NCBI GenBank assembly: GCA_964410125.1
Contig: CAYPGQ010000010.1
Coordinates: forward strand, 1-64,000
Source: G020348385 sp964410125
Lineage (GTDB): Bacteria > Acidobacteriota > Aminicenantia > Aminicenantales > Aminicenantaceae
Length of the DNA: 64,000 nt
Reading direction: 5' to 3'
Shown in pieces: positions 1 through 7,046 of the stretch (the stretch's first letter is position 1; each line of letters begins with the position of its first letter). The position numbers were made by a program, and so were the translations under genes. The notes beneath the pieces were generated by a model that worked only from the letters and a program-made list of their open reading frames with translations, was not told the DNA's origin and searched no databases.

Positions 1-56
1 GATTTAGTGACCGGAATAAATCGGAATCAGTGACCGGAATGGGCCGGAATTTGCAG
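1..56. mobile_element. Probable IS21-like element terminus (end of an element lying left of the window)
   Basis: GTGACCGGAAT occurs as a direct repeat at 7-17 and 30-40, with further CGGAAT units at 22-27 and 45-50. Closely spaced repeats of this kind are typical of the multiple transposase-binding sites at the ends of IS21-family elements. No istA or istB gene is inside the window, so the element would lie mostly to the left. The assignment rests on the repeat pattern alone. Confidence 0.45.
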
Positions 57-143
57 AAACCAAAATATCAAATCATTAGGCCAAGTTGTGTGTGTCAGTA
101 AAGGCAATCTTCGCTCGGATCTTGTCAGCGTCACAGAAGCATA

Positions 144-326
144 ATGCTAGCTGAAAATATTACCTTTGAAATCTCAATCAGATTTTTCAAAGGCGACTTG
201 TCGGATGCTGATTTTTCAGAATTAAAAGATCATGTGAAAAAGAATTTTGAAAAAGCACGGATAATTTCTCAGGGATCATCCGAGGCAAAAATTATATCTG
301 TAAAAATTATCAACAAGGAGGAATAA
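144..326 (+). CDS. Small hypothetical protein of the mobile region
   Basis: This encodes a 60-residue, charged protein with alternating hydrophobic strands and a Lys/Asp-rich middle. I see no recognisable domain, signal peptide or membrane segment. It ends one base before the next gene, which has a strong GGAGG site lying in the end of this one, so the two are probably co-transcribed and translationally coupled. Its own start has only a weak upstream purine stretch. Composition is AT-rich like the rest of positions 1-4100, which fits recently acquired DNA. Function unknown. Confidence 0.5.
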   Translation: MLAENITFEISIRFFKGDLSDADFSELKDHVKKNFEKARIISQGSSEAKIISVKIINKEE

Positions 327-327
327 A

Positions 328-789
328 ATGGGAATAGCAACAAAAGAACCAGGTGATTCAGGATGGTACGAAGTCATCGTGCAAATCCTTTATTCAGTCA
401 AAGGCAAACGACTCGCCGATGTGGCGAGAGTTAATGATCTTTTGAGAAAGTTTAGGAGATTGCTGGAAGGGCAGAAGATCATCGATGGCACAACTCGTAT
501 CCATGTCCAAACGGTAGGCGAATTTGTATCACAGAAAATGGATCTTATGACACTCAATTGCTCGAATCAAATCAAGCTGGAGATTGTGGATGATGAAAAA
601 ACATGGGCATACAACAGAACGCACAAAATCGAACCACGACTGCACAATCATTTTCGAAGTTTATCCCTTGATAATCGTTTAAGGGGAGATGAAAAGTTGA
701 CGATCAGCGTTATTGATTCAACCTTCGGCGGTGATGGAGGGAAAGACAGCCGTTGGCCTAAAGAAGACCTTTATCGTTCCCTTATTTAA
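328..789 (+). CDS. Hypothetical protein of the mobile region
   Basis: This is a 153-residue soluble protein that I do not recognise. The start is well supported, with AAGGAGG about 6 nt upstream of the ATG. The N-terminal half is amphipathic with a basic helix (residues about 30-55, many Arg/Lys), and the C-terminal end contains a Gly-rich turn (FGGDGGKD) near residue 137. No signal peptide or membrane segment is visible. It follows the 60-aa gene by one base and precedes the recombinase genes in the same orientation, so it is probably cargo or an accessory gene of the integrated element. Function unknown. Confidence 0.6.
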   Translation: MGIATKEPGDSGWYEVIVQILYSVKGKRLADVARVNDLLRKFRRLLEGQKIIDGTTRIHVQTVGEFVSQKMDLMTLNCSNQIKLEIVDDEKTWAYNRTHKIEPRLHNHFRSLSLDNRLRGDEKLTISVIDSTFGGDGGKDSRWPKEDLYRSLI

Positions 790-922
790 TCTAGTCTATT
801 AAGGCCATCAAGATCGTCCCTTACACGCGCTGTGAGGCGCTCATGGGTATAAAATATGGACTAAAAGGGCAATAAAAGGAGAAAAAAAATTAAAAATAAT
901 TTCCCTCGAGAAATCGCCGTAA

Positions 923-1369
923 ATGGTGTATTATGTATCACTTAGGCTTTACATTCGTCATCAAAAAACCGATTATATAGATAACGATGAAATTAAAAGG
1001 CCAGGAAAAATCAAATCAAAACTATGGGAAGGCGACCCCTCCATCAATTTCCTGGCCGAAATTTGGGGAAGCCTTCCCGTTCCCGATAAAGGAGAAAACG
1101 TGAAAATTTTAAATCCCAAAAGAGGAGATCTTGTCAGGTTTCTTGCTATGAATGAATTCACAGGCAATCAATCCCTTCTGACAGGAAAGGTTATTGGGAA
1201 AGGATCAGAGATCCGCAAAAAATATCCAGTAGAGATGGCCATCGCGCCGGAAAATTATTCGCTGGTAAAAAGAGAAGTGCATGGTTTGAAAACGCTCTAT
1301 GTGGTTACACCGGAGGATGTTGATGCCATCCTTCCGATCCCGGAAGAGAGGGGAATCAAGGAGGCATAA
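923..1369 (+). CDS. Hypothetical protein directly upstream of a tyrosine recombinase
   Basis: Up to 148 residues, with no recognised family. The start is uncertain: the ATG at 923 has no good Shine-Dalgarno, although an AGGAGA tract lies about 40 nt upstream, so a later start is possible. The C-terminal part reads as a small mixed alpha/beta domain. The stop codon abuts the ATG of the recombinase (TAAATG), and the last codons contain the GGAGG that would serve the recombinase, so translation of the two is probably coupled. A role in controlling or assisting recombination is inferred from position only. Confidence 0.5.
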   Translation: MVYYVSLRLYIRHQKTDYIDNDEIKRPGKIKSKLWEGDPSINFLAEIWGSLPVPDKGENVKILNPKRGDLVRFLAMNEFTGNQSLLTGKVIGKGSEIRKKYPVEMAIAPENYSLVKREVHGLKTLYVVTPEDVDAILPIPEERGIKEA

Positions 1370-1987
1370 ATGGGAAAAGCTGGAAGACCTAAAGGAACAT
1401 TGAAAAAAGGGATGAAGTATCTTGATGAAGATCAATTATCCAGATTCTTTCAGATGGTGGATAAAGGCAAAGATCGAAGGGATATGTTTTTATTTAGGCT
1501 AGTTTTATTTGCAGGATTGAGAGTATCAGAAGCAGCTCAAATAAGGCTCGAGGATCTGAATCTCGACAGCTATGAGATATCTATTCAGGGCCTCAAAAAT
1601 GGCCGACGGAAAACATACAATATGTCAGGTCATTTGTTTTTCAAATTGGAGCATTATTTGAAGCTCAGATCAAGACCACGTTATGCCAAAAGGGGCAATC
1701 CATTCCTATTTCCAAGCCAGCGCTATCATGACGAGCCTGTGTCAGCGCAGATGATCAAAAATCGTTTCAAAAAATATGCGGAGATCGCAGGATTGAATGG
1801 AGATTTTTCTGTCCATTCTCTAAGACATAGCTGCGGAATTATTCACGCGCGTAATGGCGAGTCACCGATAGTAATTATGCTCTGGCTGAGACATCGAAAT
1901 ATAAACTCCACACAAATTTATTTCGAACAGTTACGGGATGAAGAGTTAAACTCCAGGGCTAAACAATCCTTTCAGGAGTATCTATGA
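1370..1987 (+). CDS. Tyrosine recombinase/integrase, catalytic domain only
   Basis: A 205-residue phage-integrase-type enzyme that cuts and rejoins DNA through a 3'-phosphotyrosine. All hallmark residues are visible: Arg51 in GLRVSEAAQIR, HSLRH giving His149 and Arg152, His175 in LRHRN, and nucleophile Tyr184 followed by FEQL. It is short for the family (usually 290-400) because the N-terminal SAM-like core-binding domain is missing; only about 20 basic residues precede the catalytic fold. Such minimal integrases occur in integrative elements and in xer-like or invertase systems. Its ATG touches the stop of the preceding gene, and AGGAGG sits just upstream. Together with the serine recombinase 100 bp downstream it marks this stretch as mobile. 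Confidence 0.88.
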   Translation: MGKAGRPKGTLKKGMKYLDEDQLSRFFQMVDKGKDRRDMFLFRLVLFAGLRVSEAAQIRLEDLNLDSYEISIQGLKNGRRKTYNMSGHLFFKLEHYLKLRSRPRYAKRGNPFLFPSQRYHDEPVSAQMIKNRFKKYAEIAGLNGDFSVHSLRHSCGIIHARNGESPIVIMLWLRHRNINSTQIYFEQLRDEELNSRAKQSFQEYL

Positions 1988-2087
1988 ATACCAATATAAG
2001 GGCCAATAGGACAAAAGGCCAACATGGGCTTCTCATAGCCTGCATCAATATAATGAATATCAACAATAACCCCCGAAAGGAGGAAAG

Positions 2088-3773
2088 ATGTTAGAAACAA
2101 CAAATTCTGGTAATGGCAATTATTGTGTCATTTATTGTCGCGTATCTTCGAAAAAACAGGAGGAGCAAGGTCTGTCTCTTCTTGCTCAGGAAAGTCTTTT
2201 GAGGAATTGGTCGAAGGATAATAATTTTTTTCCAGTAGAAACATTTCGTGTCCATGAGTCGGCCACGAAATCTGATAGGAAAGGACTCCGTGGAATGTTC
2301 AAATATTGTGATGAAAACAGTATCAAAAACGTTCTTATTGAAAAGACGGATCGGTTGAATCGTAACGATCCTGAAATCGAGGCGCTCATAGAAAAATATC
2401 GGAAGGAACATGGATTCAAATTTTTCTTCATCAAAGACAATGAGGTTTTGGATGAGAATCTTGGTGCCTCGCGAAAACTTCTATATACTGTCAAAAAGGC
2501 TGTGGATGGATACCAAGCGGATAATATCAAGGAAGAGGTTCTGAAAGGTATAAAGGAGAGGCTAGAAAAAGGAGGCTATCCTGGTCTTCCACCTTTAGGT
2601 TACAGAGCTATCGCTAAGACAAGAGCAGGCAAGCCCCCTCAAATCATTCAAACAGATGATGCTCCAATCATAAAGAGATTTCTTGAAGAGTTCAGCACCG
2701 GAAAATTCTCAGTCCATCAATCGGTAAGGCTCGCGAAAGATCTTGGATTGAAATCAAAATCAAACGGTATGCTCTCCCGTCCCCAGCTAGGCAAGCTTAT
2801 CAAAAATCGATTCTATTATGGCGAATTCATTTGGACTCACGCGGGAATAAATGGTGGTGAGCAAAAGATTTTTCAAAATAAAACTGAAGGATTTGAACCG
2901 ATCATCAGCAAGAAAACTTGGGGAAAAAATCAAGCGATCCTGAAGAACAATCAAAAGAACTTCCGTACTAAAAAACTCAATTTCAAGTTTAACGATCTAA
3001 TGACATGCGGAAAATGTGGGAGAAAGGTTTATGGTATCAGATGGGGAACTGAATACAAATATTATCTTTGCACTAAGGGACTTTATCTTGCCGAAGATGG
3101 AGAAGAACATCGCTGTAAAACTCCCTCTTTTAAAGAGCCGGAAATTGAGCGGATGCTGATGGATGAATTTAGTCTCATCAAATTCAATGCTAGACATTGG
3201 AATAAAGTTAAGGCGCTCATTTTCAAAGACGGAACTAAGGATCTCATCAACACTGAAATCAAGATACTGAAATCTGAGCAGACTAAAAATGAAACTAAAT
3301 TAGATAAAATGTATTCAGACTATTGCGATGAAATCATTGATGGTGAATTTTTCAAGACCCGAAGTGAAAAGATACGTGTTCGTCAAAAGGAAATAAAGGA
3401 TCGTCTAGAAGAGCTTGAAGAAGAGAGAGATCACTTTGATGTTAAAATCGGCAAGAGCATTGAGGTCTTAGACGCTATGAAAAATTGGGCATCGATTCTC
3501 AAGAATTCAAGTGATGAACAGAAGAAACATCTGATTGAATTATTGACATTTAAAATTTCTACAATTCATAATAAGGTTGAAGAGAACGGCAAGGTTCTTG
3601 AGTACAAGGGACTTGAATTCACCTATTCTCCAGAGGTACAGGAGCTTTTTGAAATCGGAATTCTAGAAGCATCAGGCGAAATGAATTTGCCTGTTGATGC
3701 TTTCCGCTATCCAAGAATCGGTTCTTTAAATGTTAAAAAATTAGGTATGTCCGCAGCGCCATTGAGGATCTAG
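2088..3773 (+). CDS. Large serine recombinase (resolvase/invertase superfamily)
   Basis: A 561-residue large serine recombinase for unidirectional site-specific integration or excision. The N-terminal resolvase domain (about 10-155) contains YCRVSSKKQ with predicted nucleophile Ser20. A recombinase DNA-binding domain follows (about 165-290). A zinc ribbon begins near residue 306 with CGKCG and continues with YYLC and HRC. A long charged coiled coil spans about 375-465, as expected for this family. A strong AAAGGAGG precedes the ATG. The last codons and the stop (CCATTGAGGATCTAG) lie inside a dispersed repeat that is present without a recombinase at 58214. This suggests the gene sits directly at an attachment junction. 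Confidence 0.92.
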   Translation: MLETTNSGNGNYCVIYCRVSSKKQEEQGLSLLAQESLLRNWSKDNNFFPVETFRVHESATKSDRKGLRGMFKYCDENSIKNVLIEKTDRLNRNDPEIEALIEKYRKEHGFKFFFIKDNEVLDENLGASRKLLYTVKKAVDGYQADNIKEEVLKGIKERLEKGGYPGLPPLGYRAIAKTRAGKPPQIIQTDDAPIIKRFLEEFSTGKFSVHQSVRLAKDLGLKSKSNGMLSRPQLGKLIKNRFYYGEFIWTHAGINGGEQKIFQNKTEGFEPIISKKTWGKNQAILKNNQKNFRTKKLNFKFNDLMTCGKCGRKVYGIRWGTEYKYYLCTKGLYLAEDGEEHRCKTPSFKEPEIERMLMDEFSLIKFNARHWNKVKALIFKDGTKDLINTEIKILKSEQTKNETKLDKMYSDYCDEIIDGEFFKTRSEKIRVRQKEIKDRLEELEEERDHFDVKIGKSIEVLDAMKNWASILKNSSDEQKKHLIELLTFKISTIHNKVEENGKVLEYKGLEFTYSPEVQELFEIGILEASGEMNLPVDAFRYPRIGSLNVKKLGMSAAPLRI

Positions 3774-3967
3774 CCTTCACGAGTTGTTCTTCGAGGGTAA
3801 CAATCTGGGGATATCCCCATATTGTCGGCGATGTTGTATTGAGCACGACTTTGCCAAAGGAGCAGAGATGCGGGCAAGCACGGGAACAGAGGCTAGAGTG
3901 GAAGAGATTGGGTGTTAACGCACGCAGTTCAGAGCCGCCGAGAATAGCGCTCCGGACATGCCTGATG
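3760..3967. repeat. Dispersed intergenic repeat, copy A (possible attachment site of the serine recombinase)
   Basis: This stretch aligns with 58214-58445 over its whole length with indels. Shared blocks are CATTGAGGATCTAGCC (3760-3775 and 58214-58229), TTCGAGGG, and the 18-mer TGTATTGAGCACGACTTT (3835-3852 and 58278-58295). Further blocks are CAAGCAC, AGAGATT, GCCGAGAA and a terminal CCTGATGG. No conserved reading frame unites the copies. Copy A carries an extra GGGGATATCCCC palindrome at 3807-3818. The repeat starts inside the last codons of the serine recombinase gene. It is either a family of non-coding repeats used as insertion target, or remnants of an old element. Confidence 0.7.
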
Positions 3968-4141
3968 GATATGGAACACACTGAAAATTATGCCCACACA
4001 AAATGGAAGAGAACCATTTTAATAAAAGATTTCCCTCAAGAACTATATAACATCAGAAAAAGTCAATCCCACAATATTCCAGGATTGAAAACGGAGAAAT
4101 ATCTTGGGAGGCTGTGAGAGGACAGTATTTGACTTTTTTTC

Positions 4142-4169
4142 TTGACTATTGCGGAACAGCGAATATAAA
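4142..4169 (+). promoter_or_regulatory. Sigma70-type promoter of the transporter-peptidase cluster
   Basis: TTGACT at 4142-4147 and TATAAA at 4164-4169 are separated by 16 nt. Transcription would start near 4176, only about 9 nt before the ATG at 4185 and with no Shine-Dalgarno in between, implying a near-leaderless transcript. This also argues against the TTG at 4149, which lies within the promoter, as start codon. Confidence 0.6.
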
Positions 4170-4184
4170 ATTGCTGCATACAAA

Positions 4185-5498
4185 ATGCAGTTGCAGATCG
4201 GAATCATCCTGGTTGTCATGATTGCGGCCTATGCTCTGGCAAAAGCGAAAAAACTTTCTGTCGAAATCAGCATGCTTACGGCTGCTGTAGCCGGAGGTGT
4301 TGCCGGGGTTTTTGTCCAAACACCTCCTGCCGGACAATTGGCCCGCCATCTTATCGAGGGATCCTTCACCTACCTGGATGTCATCCTCGTATTTTCAACG
4401 GCCACCATATTCATGGCCATCGTCAATGAATCCGGCGGCGTGAACTATGTGGTGCGGGTCACGATAAAATACTTTTACAACCTGCGCATCATCGCTCTGC
4501 TTCTCCTAATGTTCATCATCCTGATACCCGGAGCCTTGACTGGTGCCGGCTCCGTTTCTCTGCTCGTGGTGGGGGCCCCGACCGCACTGGCTCTCCGTTA
4601 TCTGGGAATACCCAACCGGAAAGTGGCGGCTATCCTGTTCATTGTGGCAGGCCTGAGTGCAGCTGCTCCGCCGGTCAACATCTGGGCCATGATCACCTGT
4701 GCCGGCACCGCCATCCCGTACGTGGGATTCGAACTTCCCTTAGCCATCCCAGTTTTGGTGCTGGGCATATTCACGATGCTCGTACTTGGATGGAAGAGGG
4801 AAAGCAAGATGGATCGGGAAACTGTTCTACAAGAAATGCCAGAGGTTCCGGCAAAAATGAGATGGTGGCGGGTACTTCTCCCCTTTCTTGTTTTTTTCGG
4901 GTTGGTCATCGCCTACCGGATCTGGCCCTTTCATGTCCCCATCCTGGGCCTGCCGCTGCAATTCGTGGCGGCGGCTCTTGTGGCCTGGCTCCTCAGCCCC
5001 AAGAAGATCAACATCTTCAGACTCTCGAGCGATACGATGAGGCGGCTTCTCCCGTTGCTGGCCACCATGGTGGTCGTCGGGATGCTCCAGCAGATCATGA
5101 CCGTTACAGGTGTACGGGGCATGCTTTCGTTTGCGGTTATCAGCACTCCCTTAATCATTTTGTTTATTTCTCTAGCCATCGTGATTCCTGTCTCAGAAGG
5201 CGTGTTGACATACGGAGCTGCGGCCATCCTGGGTATCCCCCTGATCTGGTTTCTGGATTCCATCGGGCTTCATGCCACAGTGGCCCTTTCCGGATTGAGC
5301 TTGCTCTGGCCGCTGGGTGACGGACTCCCGCCCACAGCTCTGATAGGGCGGCTCAGCGTGATGGTCTCCGAATACAAGGGGAGCTATTGGTCCTTCTTGA
5401 AAAGCACCTGGCTTCCTTGGATCGTGATAACGATTGTGGGAATCCTGATGGTCCGTTTCAGCGCCGAATTGGATTTTCTCGTCAGATGGAGCATGTGA
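4185..5498 (+). CDS. Polytopic membrane transporter, TRAP large-permease/IT-superfamily-like
   Basis: A 437-residue integral membrane protein with about 11-12 hydrophobic segments. Two internal landmarks suggest a duplicated transporter fold: a Gly-rich loop followed by AAPPVNIW (about residue 165) and a second one ending in GDGLPPTALIGR (near residue 390). Paired Pro-containing hairpins of this sort are known in ion-transporter superfamily proteins such as TRAP DctM and related organic-anion carriers. No TRAP DctP or DctQ gene is adjacent. The gene after it encodes only a 51-aa membrane protein, followed by two hydrolases and an exported protein. Uptake of peptides, N-acyl amino acids or other organic acids is therefore an inference. 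ATG 4185 was chosen because the promoter covers an upstream TTG. Confidence 0.75.
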   Translation: MQLQIGIILVVMIAAYALAKAKKLSVEISMLTAAVAGGVAGVFVQTPPAGQLARHLIEGSFTYLDVILVFSTATIFMAIVNESGGVNYVVRVTIKYFYNLRIIALLLLMFIILIPGALTGAGSVSLLVVGAPTALALRYLGIPNRKVAAILFIVAGLSAAAPPVNIWAMITCAGTAIPYVGFELPLAIPVLVLGIFTMLVLGWKRESKMDRETVLQEMPEVPAKMRWWRVLLPFLVFFGLVIAYRIWPFHVPILGLPLQFVAAALVAWLLSPKKINIFRLSSDTMRRLLPLLATMVVVGMLQQIMTVTGVRGMLSFAVISTPLIILFISLAIVIPVSEGVLTYGAAAILGIPLIWFLDSIGLHATVALSGLSLLWPLGDGLPPTALIGRLSVMVSEYKGSYWSFLKSTWLPWIVITIVGILMVRFSAELDFLVRWSM

Positions 5499-5513
5499 TA
5501 TGGAGGGAAAAAG

Positions 5514-5669
5514 ATGCCTTTGATCATGATCATCTATTACATGATTTGTGTGTACTTGATTGCCCTCTTAGTCTGGAATTTCATCAAAGAAAAAAAGAGC
5601 GTGAACGATATGCTCCTTTACCTTCTGGTTTTGATCCCGCTCATCCTGCGTGTATTGCGTGTCAAATGA
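5514..5669 (+). CDS. 51-residue membrane protein, candidate small transporter subunit
   Basis: This short gene begins with ATG 5514, preceded by TGGAGGG at proper spacing, and ends with TGA at 5669. The predicted protein has two hydrophobic segments (about residues 3-24 and 33-48) separated by a Lys-rich turn (KEKKS). It starts 15 nt after the transporter stop, and its TGA overlaps an in-frame upstream ATG of the following deacylase gene. The tight packing, good ribosome-binding site and two-helix hairpin layout support a real product. By analogy with small membrane subunits of secondary transporters it could stabilise the transporter, but no family is recognised. Confidence 0.6.
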   Translation: MPLIMIIYYMICVYLIALLVWNFIKEKKSVNDMLLYLLVLIPLILRVLRVK

Positions 5670-5683
5670 CGAAGGAAAATAAT

Positions 5684-6847
5684 ATGCCGCGAATTCAGCT
5701 CATAAAAATTTTGCTTCTGATGATTGTTGCGGCAGCGATGATCAACGGAGGGATGGAACTCTACGAACACCGGCATTTCCAACTGCCGATGGTGGCCGGG
5801 CCGGGAATCACAAAAGTCAAAAAACTTAGCGAATACTGCGAAGGCATAAAAGGCACCATGGCCGATACCAACGTGTTTTTCCTGGAAGGGAAAGAGCCGG
5901 GTGGAAAAGTACTGATCTTGGCCAACACCCACTCGAACGAACCGGCCGCTCTTCTCGCTGCACTCATCTTTTTGGAAAATGCCGTTGTCGAGAAGGGTAC
6001 CCTTATCCTCATCCCCCAGTTCAACCACAGCGGCAGCCGGAACACACGGCCGGGAGACGGCTATCCCCTGTATTTCGAGATCCCTACGGATTGGGGCAGC
6101 AAAAAGTTTCGGATGGGAAACCGGGACGCATCCTGGTTGGACCAGTGGCCAGACCCGGATGTTTATGTCCACTATCCCGACCGGCAGCTTCTTTCGTTTA
6201 TCGACATACGCAACACCAATCGCACGTGGCCGGGACGGCCTGATGGCCCATTGATGGAACGAGTGACCTATGCTGCGATGCAGATCATCAGAGAGGAAAA
6301 GGTCGACATTGCTGTGGATGTTCATGGCGCAGAGACCATGTTTCCGGTTACAAACTGCATTGTGGCACCTGAAAAATCCATAAGGATCGCCACCATGGCC
6401 ACATTGACGGTGAAAGCGCGGGAAAAATTCGACAACCATGTCGAACCCTCTCCCTCAGGATTCAGAGGACTTTCTCACCGGGAGATCGGGGATTTCTCCG
6501 ATGCGATGCCCTTTCTGTTGGAAGCCCCACTTCCTTTCCTTGACCAGCCCACAGGCCCAAAAACCGTTAAGCTGCTTCTGGATGGAAAGGATCCTTTTTT
6601 ATTAAGTCTTTCAAAAAAAGGGTACCTGTTTGTCCCGTATGACGAGACGGGTTGGCCGATAGCCAAGCGGGTCGGCCAGCATTGTTCGGTGATTCAGGAA
6701 CTGATGCGGCAATTTACGAGAAAGTTCCCGGAGAAGGCCATCGCCGTCCAAAATGTTCCTAAATATGCTGACGTGGTTAAAAACGGTGTGGGGCACTATT
6801 TCAAAGATCCCGATGAAGTGGACAAAAAAAACATTTACCTTAATTAG
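5684..6847 (+). CDS. Membrane-anchored zinc deacylase/carboxypeptidase, AstE/AspA-like (M14 superfamily)
   Basis: A 387-residue protein with one N-terminal hydrophobic anchor or signal (about residues 5-22). The succinylglutamate desuccinylase/aspartoacylase signature is visible: THSNEPA gives zinc ligands His83 and Glu86, RNTNRTWPG (about 176-184) matches the substrate-binding Asn-Arg motif, and VDVHGAE gives the third ligand His214. A Glu in FLLEAP near residue 280 could be the catalytic base. Family members hydrolyse the amide of N-acyl amino acids or cut C-terminal residues. The export signal places the active site outside the membrane, next to the transporter. ATG 5684 follows GAAGGA; an in-frame ATG at 5666 overlapping the previous stop is an alternative. 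Confidence 0.8.
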   Translation: MPRIQLIKILLLMIVAAAMINGGMELYEHRHFQLPMVAGPGITKVKKLSEYCEGIKGTMADTNVFFLEGKEPGGKVLILANTHSNEPAALLAALIFLENAVVEKGTLILIPQFNHSGSRNTRPGDGYPLYFEIPTDWGSKKFRMGNRDASWLDQWPDPDVYVHYPDRQLLSFIDIRNTNRTWPGRPDGPLMERVTYAAMQIIREEKVDIAVDVHGAETMFPVTNCIVAPEKSIRIATMATLTVKAREKFDNHVEPSPSGFRGLSHREIGDFSDAMPFLLEAPLPFLDQPTGPKTVKLLLDGKDPFLLSLSKKGYLFVPYDETGWPIAKRVGQHCSVIQELMRQFTRKFPEKAIAVQNVPKYADVVKNGVGHYFKDPDEVDKKNIYLN

Positions 6848-7046
6848 AAATACAAGAAGCTATGAGTTTGTAGAGCTCTCGTCAATTGCAATAAATAGAA
6901 GCAAAAAAAGAAAAAAGCGACTGATAGAAAAGAAAGAAAAAAAAGAGGAAAGCAAGAATCCCAGCTGTAGGCAAAAATCAATTAGAGATGGCTAAAAATC
7001 AAAAAATACTATATAAAATCTTCAAATCAAAGCAAGGAGGAGTAAA

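Noticed and set aside
5618..6439. 273-codon open frame on the minus strand inside the AstE/AspA-like gene
   Set aside because: It lies fully opposite a motif-supported gene, has no ribosome-binding site and shows no domain features.
6848..7046. CRISPR-like or structured leader in the A-rich gap
   Set aside because: Poly-purine AAAGAAA tracts without regular spacing or dyads; it looks like an ordinary leader ending in a ribosome-binding site.
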